Origin: Mesostigma viride
Lineage: Eukaryota > Streptophyta > Mesostigmatophyceae > Mesostigmatales > Mesostigmataceae
Reading direction: 5' to 3'
DNA: 64,000 nucleotides
Assembly (NCBI GenBank): GCA_009746045.1
Contig: RPFO01002154.1
Coordinates: 46,001-110,000 of the forward strand
Both the position numbers and the translations under genes were made by a program. Positions 46,771 to 58,830 of the stretch are shown in pieces. How positions within the stretch are numbered: position 1 is the stretch's first letter; every line of letters starts with the position of its first letter. The notes beneath the pieces were generated by a model that searched no databases, was not told the DNA's origin, and was given only the letters and a program-made list of their open reading frames with translations.

Positions 46771-47912
46771 CTCGTCGATCTTAAGGACAACGCCATCGCT
46801 ATCGAGGTTCTGCAGAACACCGCAGGCCTCACCGCCCAGGCGGTGAAGGACATTGCCGCAAAGCCAGCCCCGGCTGGCCTCAGTGGCCGGCGATGCTCCT
46901 CCCATCACCACCTGGGCGGACATGCTTAAGCAACATACCACCTCCACCACCTCCGCCGTCGCAGCCCAGCTTCAACGGCAGACGCTTGACCTCCGCGAGG
47001 AGGCCGAGCTCGCCAAGCGCAGCCTCAACGTCATTGTCAAGAACTTCAAGATGGAGGAAGGTGAGAATTCCGAGAAGCTTTTGCGTGCGTTTGAGAGAGA
47101 AATCCTTAGTCGCATGGGCCTTAACGGTGAGATAGAGCTGGCTGCCCACCGCCTTCCCCGCGCGCGGGGTAAGGCAGGGCCGCCCCCGCTCCTCCTCACC
47201 TTTAAGACCCCGGCGGACAAGATTTCTTTTCTCAGACGCCGCAAGCGGCTCGAGAAGACTCTCTTCACCCTTGATGACGACCTGACCCTGGCGCAGCAAC
47301 AACGGCGACGGGAGCTATGGCCGACCTACCTCCAGCTCCGGCAGACCAAGGCGGGGCAGCCGGTGTACTGGAAGGGGGCGGCCATCTACGTCGGCCACAA
47401 GCCCTGGCAGGCGACCCCCCCCCCCCGCGGCCCCAGCGACTCCAGACGCCCCAGCTTAGGGGAATACAGCAGTAGTAGTGCAGAATAGATAGACCGTGGC
47501 CATGTACATGTACGCCTCCTAGAGGCACTATCCCAGCTAAGCCCCGCGCTTTATTTAATCATGTACATGTGTGCCTATGATGTGCCACACTCCAGACGAT
47601 GCATAGCCTTATTTAGTAATGTTGTGCCCATGCAGGGAGTCACTCTCTGCTGAGAAGCCATGCCATAGCTCTTGTATAGCCATGATGATCTTCCCCCTCA
47701 CAGGCATGCTCCCCCCTTACCCGGGCATAGCGTGATAGACCATGAGGGTGCGGGTGCCCTGGTGCACCTAGAGCAAGTGTTGTTTACATTCCCACCCTTG
47801 CAGGAAGTAGCTTAGAATGTATTATAGGCCCATATGCCCCTTCTCAGGGCTATGTGCTACATATACTCCCAACGGAGTTATGTTCCTAATTAATTAATTA
47901 ATTAATACTACA
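46771..47912 (+). mobile_element. ORF1-only (HAL1-like) retroelement, 5'-truncated
   Basis: 46771-47488 encodes the C-terminal two thirds of the ORF1-like protein: a coiled coil (LREEAELAKRSLNVIVKNF) and an RNA-binding-type domain (LLLTFKTPADKISFLRRRKR, QQQRRRELWPTYLQLRQTK). The 3' untranslated part (47489-47863) follows immediately, then the stem-loop ACTCCCAACGGAGT (47866-47879), TATGTTCC and (TTAA)n. There is no RT between ORF1 and the 3' end, as in the other copy (38896-40255). Confidence 0.85.
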
Positions 47913-48420
47913 TCTATCTAACAACAGTCTAACTACAACATCTATCTAGGCAGCCGCACGCTGCCCGAGGGGGAGCTATCTGGCGTGCCTCATCCCGCGG
48001 GATTGCACCCGCGGGCGCTTCCCCACTGGGGGGGCTCATTGTCCTCTATGACCTGGGCCCACTTGGCCTTGTCCATCATCTTCTTCCAAACGGGTGCGGT
48101 ATATAGAGAGTGGATGCGGTGCTCAAACTGGGCTGGGACCACTAGGTCGTCCAGCAACATCTGGATGTAGTTCGTGACAGGTTTCCCTACCCTTTTGGGA
48201 ATGCCATTCATAGCGATTCGGGCCGCGGTGCCCACACCCCTGTAACTAGGACCTAGATAGCTTATACCATCCATTCCATCCCATGTTCCCCTCCCACTGA
48301 GGACTTATGCTCACGTGACGCAGTCACGTGTCTATTAATTAATTAATTAATTTGGGAATGCCCTCGGGGCCAGGCCAGGTCAGAATGTGGCGCCCTGGCT
48401 GGCCTAAGTACGCAAGTACT
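47913..48420 (-). pseudogene. Chimeric LINE 3' fragment (family A joined to family B)
   Basis: On the minus strand the frame passes from family-A sequence (IPKRVGKPVTNYIQMLLDDL, FEHRIHSL) to family-B sequence (WKKMMDKAKWAQVIEDNE), then the family-B 3' end. It abuts the (TTAA)n tail of the preceding element tail-to-tail. A 145-bp retroposon interrupts it at 48206-48350. Confidence 0.8.
48206..48350 (+). mobile_element. 145-bp retroposon with 12-bp target-site duplication
   Basis: Flanked by TTTGGGAATGCC at 48194-48205 and 48351-48362. It ends in a CACGTGAC-GCA-GTCACGTG stem-loop, TCTA and (TTAA)n. It is either a SINE or a very short 5'-truncated LINE of a third family. I could not identify Pol III boxes. 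Confidence 0.85.
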
Positions 48421-49129
48421 TAGTAACAAGTTATTAATCAATTACATGCTCGATTGGATCAACATTGCCTTGCAGAAGATAGTTGGGGAAGTGAAGTGCA
48501 TGCAACAGGTTGCAGTCCCACGGCTGAAAGAGAGAAGAAAAGTGCCAGCATGAACAACACGGCAATTTCCTGCAGGCATGGGCCATTTCTTACGAATAAA
48601 TTCATGGCTACATGCTTGCTGGCCATGCATGTGAATGGAAACTGAGGAACAAGCATTCATCATAGTTTCCTGATCTTGAAAAGAAGCATGCATGCGCAGC
48701 TCTGGTACATCATATTCGCATGTGATAACCATCTGAGAGCAAAGCTCTTTGTCACACGGAAGATATGGCCATACAGCCACCGATCAGCGCTGCCCCTCTC
48801 ACATAGTGATACACGTGACGTCCAAGGGCATGAGCACGGTGGTCAAAGCTCAGCCGGCAAGCCCTCCATGTCCAGAGATAACGCCAGTGGAAATCACAAA
48901 GACTTGCCTCACAAAGCACAACTGTCCACACATCCTTAGGAGATGATTTGTCTTCTGGAGGATAACTTGCTGCCATAGATGTTCCAGGCTAGCCGACGCA
49001 TGCGTCGCAGGCACCATGAATCAGGCAAGGCCTTTCCTCTGCAAGAAGCAGCATACAAGTGGCAGGCCATGCCTCATTTGGGGCAGAGAAACGCTGACAT
49101 TTGTTGCGGTTTCGCTCCGCTAGTCACAA
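48421..49129. other. Intergenic region downstream of the Mis18-like gene
   Basis: Short frames on both strands have no recognisable domain. Likely 3' untranslated and intergenic sequence. Confidence 0.4.
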
Positions 49130-52100
49130 TCAGCCTGCTCCGCCTTCGAGCTTTGCGATTCTCTCGTTGAAAAGCAGCAACAAGTTTTGCACCTGTGAAG
49201 AAAACGAGACGGATCTTGGCAACACACACAATGCACAGGGAGAATGGTGAGGAGGCAGCCTCATTTTATTACAAAATGACCCCAAATCAATTGAGTCACC
49301 CTTGTGAGACATTGGGACATCGACTGGTTGGGACTTCCAGAGAAAGTGGTTGGGGGCTGTGGCAGCCATGGGCTGAGTCGTCAACAACTAAAAATAGCAA
49401 CATGACTGGTTGTCTCCTTGATGATGAAAGGAAGCAATGAGCGAGCAAAATTATACGGTACCAGCTTGCAATGGATGTTTCATGGTATATAATAAATTAT
49501 CACGTAGAATTTTAATTACTTCATATAATTACAAGAGAAGGGGGAAAAAGAGTGTTGGACCATGTCCACTTAGCAGGCAAGCCGTATTAAACATAAATAT
49601 GAGGCTCCACAGTGGCCCGCCACCCCGCCCGGTACCTGCCCACACACACAGGGATCACAGGCGACCGCTTCTCAAGGCAACCTCTCCTAGTCATAAGGGG
49701 TCTCTCCTAGTCTTACTTTACTCTATATTTTACTATATTGGTACTACTGATAGATGTATTACGGTACATTTACTTAACAGGGGACCCACCTCCACCATCT
49801 GCAGGTCAAGCTGCTGCACCTTGTCCTCCAGCTCAGCGGTGCTCGCCCCGCCACCAAACAGGCGACCCAAGCCCCTGGGACCCCCTGAAGGGTCAGGACC
49901 CGGCGCCGCATCCACCCCCGGTACCCCAGCCCTCCCATCCATGGATGCGGCGAGTGCGCTGCCGCTTGCGGTGGGTGTGCTGGCGTCGCGCCTGGCGGCA
50001 TTTTCTTCGGCTTGCATCCGGGAGAGCAGGCCGTCGCTGGCGCCGCCGTTGCCGCTGGCATGCGTCACTGACAGGTCGTACGAGCCCAGCATGTGGCTGT
50101 GTCGTGCAGAAGGGGCAAGGCCCAGCGGTTATGACAGCACAGCAACCAACCATGCACGTGGAGAGGCAAGGGCCAACAGTAACGAGCGCAGCAGTAACAC
50201 AACACTGCGATCAGCCAGGTATTGCCAGCCATTGACGACAGCAAGTTTCGAGTCGGCGCTCAGGCCAGTTTCAAGTGGTGCTCACGCTGTATGTTTAGCA
50301 AGCACAGAAGTACACACCAACACCTGCACGCACAACTGCTCCTCTGCTGCTGAGCCTGTACAGTGCCCATTAGTGACAGGTTCTTGGTGGGTCATTGCCA
50401 GGCGGTCTCTGGCTTCGCTACGCAACCACCCAACAGTCCATACTCCACAGTTATGAATATGGTGACCAATTGGCTCCACAATATCGCTTCGCTAAACAAC
50501 CACTTGGTGCTTGCATTGCAGTTTATATTTATCGCCCACTTCCGGCGCGCCTCCACAGCATCGCTGTAACCGACAGAACTTGTCCGGATGACCAACGCAC
50601 AAACATGAGAAACAGCCCCTTGCCAGTGCATGGGCTCTAGCTGGAGGGATCCCCCCAGGACAAATTTTCACGTCTTGAGACAAACAGGTTTGACAGCATG
50701 CTGCAACATAACTACCTTGTGCCATAGGTGGTGGAGATGCCCGTGTGGCTAACATCATGGAAGCCTTTATACTAAAACATGTATGGTACATAAACATTGT
50801 CTCCTTGATGGTCTCCTTGATAGTCTCCTTGATGGTGAAGAATGGGCAGAGACGGCTAGGTTGCCACACGGCCACATAACCAGGCCGTGAATGCAGGGGA
50901 GGCGATGCGGACAGGCCGCAGGTACAGCATCAGAGCTCATGATTCAACGTGTCGTGTGATTGGAAGGCTAAGGAAGGAAGAAAGAAAGGGGATAATCGAA
51001 GAGTTGGACGAGAGGGCGGGGGCACGAGTGGAATGGCAGACGTTACCTACCTGCAGAGTGCGGCTGTGTTCAGCGTGATGAGCCCCCTGGACAAAAAAAG
51101 GGGCAGAAAATGAGGCACAAGCAGACAGGCAAAGCGGAGGGGGGGGGGAGGGGGGGGGAGATTTCCAACCAATCACAGCATCAGCAACGTTAGCGGACGC
51201 AAAAACACTGGGAAAAGAAAAGGGGGGGGGGGGGGGGGGGGAGTCAGGGGCTTATGAAACTTATTGTGCAGAAACCTTTTGCCGCTCGGCACAAAGGTTT
51301 AAACTCATCAATGCTTTCCCAGCGATAAAATCCTCGAGAAGGATGGTGGGCATCATGAAATGTTAGCATGATGGTCACGCCACGTACGGCCCGGGTGGAT
51401 GCATGATGGCGGATGGTGGCAGGCTGGGCAGCCAAAGCAAGCGCTAGGAGGAGAGCACGCACACACATGGAAGGGGTGGCAAGTGGCAACGGGGTGCATG
51501 ACGCGTTACATATTACAGTGCATAGCTATGAGGCGATCGCTAGGACAAGGGCAGCTTGTATGGCCATGACAGGTTGTGAGAGCTGCCATTTGGATAACCT
51601 GATATACGTAGTCCATAATCTGCCACAGCTGATGACCTGTTAACGTCGATAGCCAGCCACTGTAGCTGGTCCACCCGTAAGCAGGCCATGCCGCCACCTG
51701 ACCATCCCCCCCCACCACACACCGGCGTGGTCTTGTTGGTGGCAAGATATGGTTGGGCAGAAGGAAAGCGTCTTATTTCTGGCGGCTGCAGGAAACGCCA
51801 CAGACACAGACACACGCGCGCGTGTGCATGCATGCGTGCACAGAAATGGGGTTTGCGCGCGGGCGGGTGGGCATGTGAGCGCGCATGTGTGTATGTCACA
51901 GCATACATGATGATGATGTGGCATGTGAGCGTGTGGGTGTCTGTGTCCATGTGTGCCGGTCATGGTTTTCATCACATAACATCCTCTAGCCATGCCCTCA
52001 CACCACATCCTCTAGCCATGCCCTCACCGCACGTCCTCCAGAGACGGGACTTGGGATTTTTGGATCATGCGACCCACGGTGGCGTTGCAGCAGGCGCAGG

Positions 52101-53759
52101 AGACGGGATAAAACGAGCTGCAAGGGGGGGTGAGCCACGCATGTGCCAGCAGGGGTGTGCCAGTACGGGGGGGCAGTAGGGTGGGCCAGGAGGGAGGGCC
52201 AGGAGAGGTGAGTAGGGGCCGATAGGCGGGGGGGAGTAGGGGTTGGCCAGGGATATCATCTCCATCAGGTTTTGTCTTGACGACCTTTCTCAGTGACACA
52301 GTGACTATACAGTGGCAGTACAGTTACCATGGCCAAGAAGGGCATGTTGCCCACAAACACAATGCATGCAAGGGGCATGTTGCCCACAAACGCAACAACA
52401 ACTACGCCGTGGGCCTACCCAGACCAGCTCAGCACAGGCAACCACAGCATGCTGTTAAGCATTAAAAACACGTGACTGTGCCACATGCGCGCTAAAGCAT
52501 GCTGCAGTGGGCACCTGATCATGTCTTGTCATGTCTGGTCCCCACCAGTGAACGGCCAGTTATGACATCCCGGAATGCCAGGTGGCAAAACTGTCCAGGA
52601 GGTTGCCCATGCCGATACAAATATCTGCAGCTTTTCTGTCCCCATGCACCCAGCTTTCCCCGACCCCAGCTCTCCAACTTGTTCCGATTGACAGCTGCCG
52701 CGTGCATCCGCCCCATGACTGGCAACAACAGGAGAGCTACAAGAGACTTGACTATAATAGGCAGTCTGGGATGGGCCTGTGATGAGTGACTGTGTTTTCT
52801 GGGAACAGCCCACTGCGTTTGCTAATAGAAACGCTCACCTCATGCAATACATTGCAGCTGCCCAGTTTGGGTTCTTCTCCTAACAGCAACATAGGAATGT
52901 GAATGGCAAAATCTAAGCAGTCCTCGTTTGGATTAAGCAACAATTACAACCTGGTGCGGAGTGCCTTTCGACATAACCTCCCATACATCCTTCCCACGTA
53001 AGAATAATTTAAGCGATCGTGCTGCTAGCCAGCTAACGTATAGACAGGATAAAGCGCGCCAACTATGCACGCAGCACCAGACCGCGCTGTCCGAAGCGAA
53101 CAGCTGCCGCCAATTGCGACGTGCGCGGGCATACCACCTAAACGCGCACGCAAGTGCCATCGACCTGCCCGTATCATCTAACAAGGCTCGGTGAGGCTGA
53201 AATACAAAGTGCCTCTCAAACGACTCGGGCGTTTGTCCAAGAGAAACTGTGGGTTCCTATAGGGAATGATAAGCAGTGCTTGCTGTAGAGAAGACTAGTC
53301 TTGCTTCTGATCTCGACTTGCGTTTCCTGTACCAACTTTGTTTGTGGAAACTTCTCCAGCGCTTGCAGCTTCTTATTAGCGCTTGCAGCTCCTTATAAGC
53401 GCTTGCAGCTCCTTATATAGCCAAACGACGCACCTTTGCCGCCCGCACGCCTCTGGCATTTCAGAGAAGAGGCTCTCGTGCATGAGGGAGTTGCCGATTT
53501 TTACGGAGCACGCGCCTGTCATTAAAACGCCAGTAAAATCAAAGTATTCTCAGCGGCGTACCTGAGCCAAGTAAGCTCTGACATGGTGAATGCTACAACA
53601 ACCGATGCCGTGGCGCAAATTGATTCCAAATTTACCTTGAAAAGCTATGAATTGGAACTCCTCGTTCGCTCGAACCGGCAGCAAATTGTCTCCCAAAATG
53701 GTTCTGCAAGTCTGGCATTGAAATACTACGCATGGCGACTTTCCCGGGTGGCTAGGCAT
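49130..53759 (-). CDS. Mis18-like centromere/kinetochore protein, eight-exon model
   Basis: Exons (minus): 53759-53636, 53592-53562, 53032-52951, 52879-52839, 52117-52028, 51086-51051, 50096-49790 and 49192-49130, about 257 residues, all phases compatible. Exon 1 has VVFQCQTCRTILGDN, the first CxxC of the Mis18/Yippee fold. Exon 5 has FYPVSCACCNATVGRM, the second CxxC. Exons 5 to 7 join to read SLEDVRGLITLNTAALC and SYDLS, matching the Mis18 block that follows the second CxxC. The last two exons give an Ala/Gly/Pro-rich linker and a C-terminal coiled coil (ELEDKVQQLDLQMVE then VQNLLLLFNERIAKLE). Mis18 proteins form an oligomer that licenses CENP-A loading at centromeres. An in-frame stop precedes the chosen ATG. 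Exons 2 to 4 have acceptable splice sites but weak sequence support; exon 3 ends in an unusual GTTGTA donor. Confidence 0.72.
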
Positions 53760-54338
53760 TGTTTTGGCTTTTGTGAGCTACGTACAAACAGGCATGTTTA
53801 TTGCATAGAAAACTGCGTTGCACAAGGTAATACTATTTGCCTTGAAAGTCAAATTAGTCAATCACTGGAAATTCCGTGACCCGCACCGGTGAATGCTCAG
53901 GACCACGGTATTATTACTACGGTAATTATGTCGATGGCAAAACAGGCAGCACATTGCAAGGGGCAGGGAGCTATGGATTTCCCGCCAAATATTTCGTTAG
54001 GCAGGCAGAATTAGGCCCATTTTGCTCATGCCACTCCCACATTCCGAGCTTGCCATGCCCGGCCGGCCACGATGTCTTGCCGGCGGGCATCGCGCCGGGA
54101 AGCTACAGTAGCGCGACTGGTCAAGAAGGCATCACGCGATGGGCGCCGCGACCGTGCAGATGTGACATGACCTACCTATTACTTGTCTCACGTAGTAATT
54201 TGACTCCAGCAAAAAGCTCAAACAATTCAGTGGTTCAACGGTGCCGGTTCAATCCGCTATGACGCTCATTAATTACGGCTGAATTAATTAATTAATTAAT
54301 TAATGAAGTAAGTAATTCAGTAACGAGCACGAGTCTAA
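53760..54338. other. Upstream region of the Mis18-like gene; no gene supported
   Basis: A plus-strand frame at 53876-54262 has no recognised domain. The end is a (TTAA)n/(TAAG) tail with CACGAGTCTAATTAA, the remnant of a LINE family-B 3' end. Confidence 0.4.
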
Positions 54339-54342
54339 TTAA

Positions 54343-56249
54343 GGGGACTCGGCGCGGCGAATTTTTTCCGCGCCAAAAAAATTCCGCGGTACCCTCCGTA
54401 CCGTGAAAAGTGGGTGCACGGTGCGCGCACCCCTTGCGGAAGTGGCCATGGCGACTGCTTTTAGACGAAACGTGACAAATCTGGCTCGCGGAAAGCAGAA
54501 AAAATGCTCGATTGTTGGAGAAAATTAGTTACTGATTCTACTTTATGGTGGGATGGTTGCGATCTATAATGTCGTGGGCTTTTTTTCTTTACCATCGGCA
54601 GGGGGGGTCCGGCCTGAATTTCTGTCGGGATGAATAAAGTATAATGGATGCCTGCAGGTGTGATTGTCGATTGTTGCCAGTTTTGATGGTCCTAATGGAA
54701 GCTAGTTTAATGATGTTTCTAAAGCCGTAAAAATTCCCGCTGCTATCCTTACCTTTCCCGTCATTTTGCGGTAAGATAACATTAGGCCTGCGCGATGCGC
54801 GCCCGACCTCTCCATGAAAGGGTGGCCTTTCTTGTGCGCCTGGGCACGAATAAATGCCCGTTATGGTACGTTCTTGTATTAAACGTCCTAAGATAGCGCT
54901 TTCCTGCTTTCTTAGCTCGTTGAGCGTAAGCTTTTTGCCTTCTTTCCGGCCAGATGCAGCCATGAACTTGCGGGTCCTGGCGCTGCATCGCTAGATTCCT
55001 GGATGTTTTTTAGCAAGTTCGTCTGTGACGTGGCTGGCTTGCTGCAGCGCGTGGCCCACAACCTGTCGGGAAGGTGTAATGCTTTTATTTACATGCTTCT
55101 CTGAAATTTCTTTTGCTTTATAGACAGTTGTGTTCGAGGAAATTCACGCGGTCTTCCTAAGCAGCGGCATCATTTTCCCCAGACACTGACGAGCTGGCAC
55201 CTGTCTCCTAAAGAAAGTGGCTCGTCCTTGTTAGAAAGGAGGCAGTGTGCATTTTGCGGGACACAATGCTTTGGTGGCACATGCGTCAGGTAGGTTGTTC
55301 CAATGGTCTCTTCACCTTTCCCACTGAGTAAATGATAGCCTTTGTCATGCTAACCAGAGCAGCTAGCCACAGGTTGGCTGGATAAAAAGTCAGCTTATTT
55401 TCTCTTTATATACTGCATGTGTGGTCCTCCACATGTCCGGCTTGTTGGGCATTTTGGAACAGGGTTTTTAATGTGTTGTTGGGTGGAACAACTTGGTTGT
55501 TGGCACAAAATCGCACATTATTAGCCTGAGATAGGCATGACATATGCTGCTCAGGCGTGTCGTCCTACCAGCCTTGTTGATAAGGGTAGACTCACAAGGC
55601 TGGCTGTGCCGATGGAGGGGTGGGGCGTATGACGCTCCGGACATCCTCCTCACACTCCGTGATCAAAGTGGGCATGTTTTTGGGTGTCTAGGGTAGCAAA
55701 ACAGATGTCATTTTGGCTCAGCACTAGCTCAATTCTCTTTTAGCGTCTACCCAGGTGGCATCACAGGAAAATCAATAACTTGAGCTACGCTTGTCAGAAT
55801 GAGCTCAAATTTTGGCAGTGTGTTTCCCCCCACTCAGTGGAATTTAAAATGTATGGATGACCCAATCTGATGTGTTAATGATTTGATTTATTTTTTTTTG
55901 CTAAAAAAAGTACCCATTTTGCGGGAAAATTAATAACTCAAACAAATGTGACCATTTTGGCCATGTAAATAGCCCAGCTTTTAAAAAAGTGGGGGAACTT
56001 TGCAGAAATGTATGGGCAGGTCATTTAGACAAGTGGTTTGTCTTGGGCAAAATATCTCATAAATAGCGTCTTTTTCTATTTTTAGCTCGCCACCGGTGCG
56101 TGGTTGGGGGTAGTACCCCCAACAAGTGGTGGTATGAATGTCCAAACATCATATTTATGGTACCCAATCATCACTAGATGGTTCCCATGTGCATTGGAAC
56201 TGATACTCACTAAAGTCTGTTTTTCAGGCTTTTGGACGTGCGAGTCCCC
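54343..56249 (+). mobile_element. Non-autonomous TTAA transposon, copy 2
   Basis: 1907 bp, flanked by TTAA at 54339-54342 and 56250-56253. Ends and internal sequence are those of the copy at 40922. The two copies differ by scattered substitutions and small indels. It lies within (TTAA)n left by retroelement tails on both sides. Confidence 0.9.
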
Positions 56250-57190
56250 TTAATTAATTAATTAATTAATTAATTAATTAATTAATTAATTCAGTAAACT
56301 CGTGCTCCCGTTGGGCAGTCACGGAGCACCGAATGAGTGCTTTTAATCCCTGTGTGTGAACAACGGGAAGGATGAATGGATGGGTACACGCAATCCTACC
56401 GGTCTAATCTATCTACAAAAACAAGCCAACTCTATGATATCTATCAAGGAGACAACCAGCGCAGGCAAGAAATCGGGAGAATCCGGACCATGCATGGTAG
56501 CTCGAGCCTGCCGTTATCTTGTCAGCGTGTTCGAGTCGTTCAGGCTGATGAATATGAATGGTGATGGAAATGTGTGCCTCTACCCTAGGGGTCCTCTATG
56601 GTGCCCTCTACCCTAGGGCCCCTCTACCCTAGACGGTCTTGTCTAGTAGCATGCTTCCTGCGTTTGCAAATGACACGCGGGCGCGGCTTCCCTAAGGGAG
56701 GGGGGTCGTTGTCCTCTATGACCGGCTGGGCCCACGTTTGGCCTTGTCCGGCTATCATCTTGTTCCATGAATCACGGAGAGGCCTAGCCCCCCCATGTCC
56801 TCTACGGCTAGCTGTTCTTTGAAAGTGCGGGCCTTGCGGCGTCTAGCATTGCTCGGGCTGGCCCGCATGTCTATCGGGAGGTGCCGTCCTGGCTAGCTGA
56901 GCTGCCGGTCGCAGCCGCCCTGCAGGGGGGCCACGTGATGTGTCTACCTGGTTGGTGCGAGAGCTCCAAGTGCCCTACTAGCTACCAGGGCACCTGCACC
57001 CTCATAATCCTCACACTATGCCCAGCTAAGGGGGAGTATGTTATGTGGGGGAAGATCATCATGGCTATACAAGAGCTAGGACATGGCTTCTCGACAGAGA
57101 GCATCTCTCTGCATGGCATAGCATGGCTAAATTCTTAATGCGACATCCATGGGGGTACCATTATAGGCAGGGCGTGGCTGAATGCTAAAG
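56250..57190. mobile_element. Mosaic of retroelement fragments
   Basis: 56250-56295 (TTAA)n; 56299-56330 a family-B stem-loop on the minus strand with its 3' end to about 56430; 56443-56550 the ATCAAGGAGACAA element; 56650-56990 minus-strand pieces matching family-B 3' coding sequence; 56990-57140 the antisense of the ORF1-only 3' end (ATGATGATCTTCCCCC on the minus strand). No gene. Confidence 0.65.
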
Positions 57191-58830
57191 GCATCATCCA
57201 TGGGGGCCATCCCCCCATGCTTCTTATGCGGCTCATCCTGAACCGCCTGCGCACGGCCCTGGACGGTCACCTCAGCGAGACTCAGCACGGCTTCCGTTCA
57301 GGTCGCAACACAGTACAGGCGCTCTTCGCTACTCGCCGACTGGTGGAGGAACTGCAACGCCTTCAGCCTGGTGAGTCCCCTTTGCACCTTGTGCTGGTGG
57401 ACTTCATCAAAGCCTTCGATTCGGTTTTCTGGCCTGCGCTTTGCATGGGACATCCTCGAGTTGTTCCGGATCCCCCGCCCCCTGATTGCTGTCATCCGCA
57501 ACCTGTATACAGGGTCCACCACTTCGGTGCGCACTTCTTACGGGACCACGCCCCCATGCCCTTTACAGAAGGGTGTGTGGCAGGGCTGCGTGCTGTCGCC
57601 CTACCTGTTCATTATTGTTGTCGAATACGTAATGATTCAGGCGCGCAAGCGATTTGCCCGCATCGTGGGCAGGGCACCAGGAGTGCAGGTTGCTAACAAA
57701 TTCTGGCATGGCGGTGCGGACACGGAGATTCGGCTAGCAGACATCATTTACGCAGACGACACCACCCTCTTCGAGGACACTGAGCACGTGCAGACATGGC
57801 TTGACTGCCTGGCTCTCGAGGCCCGTGCAGTGGGGCTTGAGGTCAGCAAGAAGACAGAGGCCCTGGCGGTTGGGCTCACCCACTCAGCGCCGCCCCTCTA
57901 TCTCCTAGACGGCTCTCGAGTCCCGTATCGGGACCGCGTCAAGCTGCTGGGCAGCCTGCTCCCTAGCTGCGAGGTTGATGTGAACCCTCGCATCTCTCTC
58001 GCCTGGCAGGCTTTACGTCGTCAGTACCGGGCCCTGTGGCGCAAGCCCCTGGGCAAGATCGAGAAACAGGACCTGTTCAAGGTCCTCGTCCTTCCTGTTC
58101 TCACGTATGGCGCCGAGACGTGGACCCTCACCGCCGACCTGGCCCGCAAGCTGGACGGCGCGGTCACCAGCATGCTGCGTTCCATTTTCAGAGTAGGATA
58201 TGCTGCTCATGTCCGCAATGAGGACCTGTACCATGGCATGCCCTATATCACCAGCACCATTAAGCAACGCCGCCTGCAGCTAGTAGGGCACCTAGCTCGC
58301 ACCAACCAGGTAGACACCTCACGTGGCCCCCCCCGCGCAGGACTGCGACCAGCCCAGCCTGGCCGGCACCTCCTGACGTGGGCTGGGCCCAGTGATGTTA
58401 GACGCCGCAAGGCCCGCACCTTCAAAGAACAGCTAGTAGAGGACATGGGGGGCCTAGGCCTCTCCGTGATTTGGAAGAAGATGATGGACAAGGCCAAGTG
58501 GGCCCAGGTCATAGAGGACAACGAGCCCCCCCCAGTGGGGAAGCGCCCGCGTGTGCAATCCCGCGGGAGGCACGCCAGATAGCTCCCCCTAGGGCAGCGT
58601 GCGGCTGCCTAGATAGATGTTGTAGTTAGAATGCTGTTAGATAGATGTAGTCTGTAGCCAATGTAGATAGATTAGACCGGTAGGAATGTTTGCACCCATC
58701 CATCCATCCATCCATCCATCCATCCATCCATCCATCCATCCATCCATCCATCCATCCATCCATCGGGGTTACTGCTCCGTGACTCCCCAACGGGAGCACG
58801 AGTCTAATTAATTAATTAATGGGGGCCATT
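57191..58830 (+). pseudogene. LINE family B, best-preserved RT copy with complete 3' end
   Basis: Coding 57217-58582 with one frame change near 57445. RT blocks: LILNRLRTALDGHL, HGFRSGRNT, VDFIKAFDSV (catalytic Asp), CPLQKGVWQGCVLSPYLF, IIYADDTTLF (catalytic YADD), then YGAETWTL, LYHGMPY and LVGHLARTNQVDT. The endonuclease is missing, so it is 5'-truncated. The 3' part has (CCAT)n at 58698-58763, CGGGGTTACTG, the stem-loop at 58774-58802 and TCTAATTAATTAATTAA. The next element's tail starts in the same (TTAA)n. Confidence 0.9.

Noticed and set aside
53583-54262. Two plus-strand frames before the transposon at 54343
   Set aside because: No recognisable domain, and the first overlaps antisense the clear Mis18 exon at 53759-53636.
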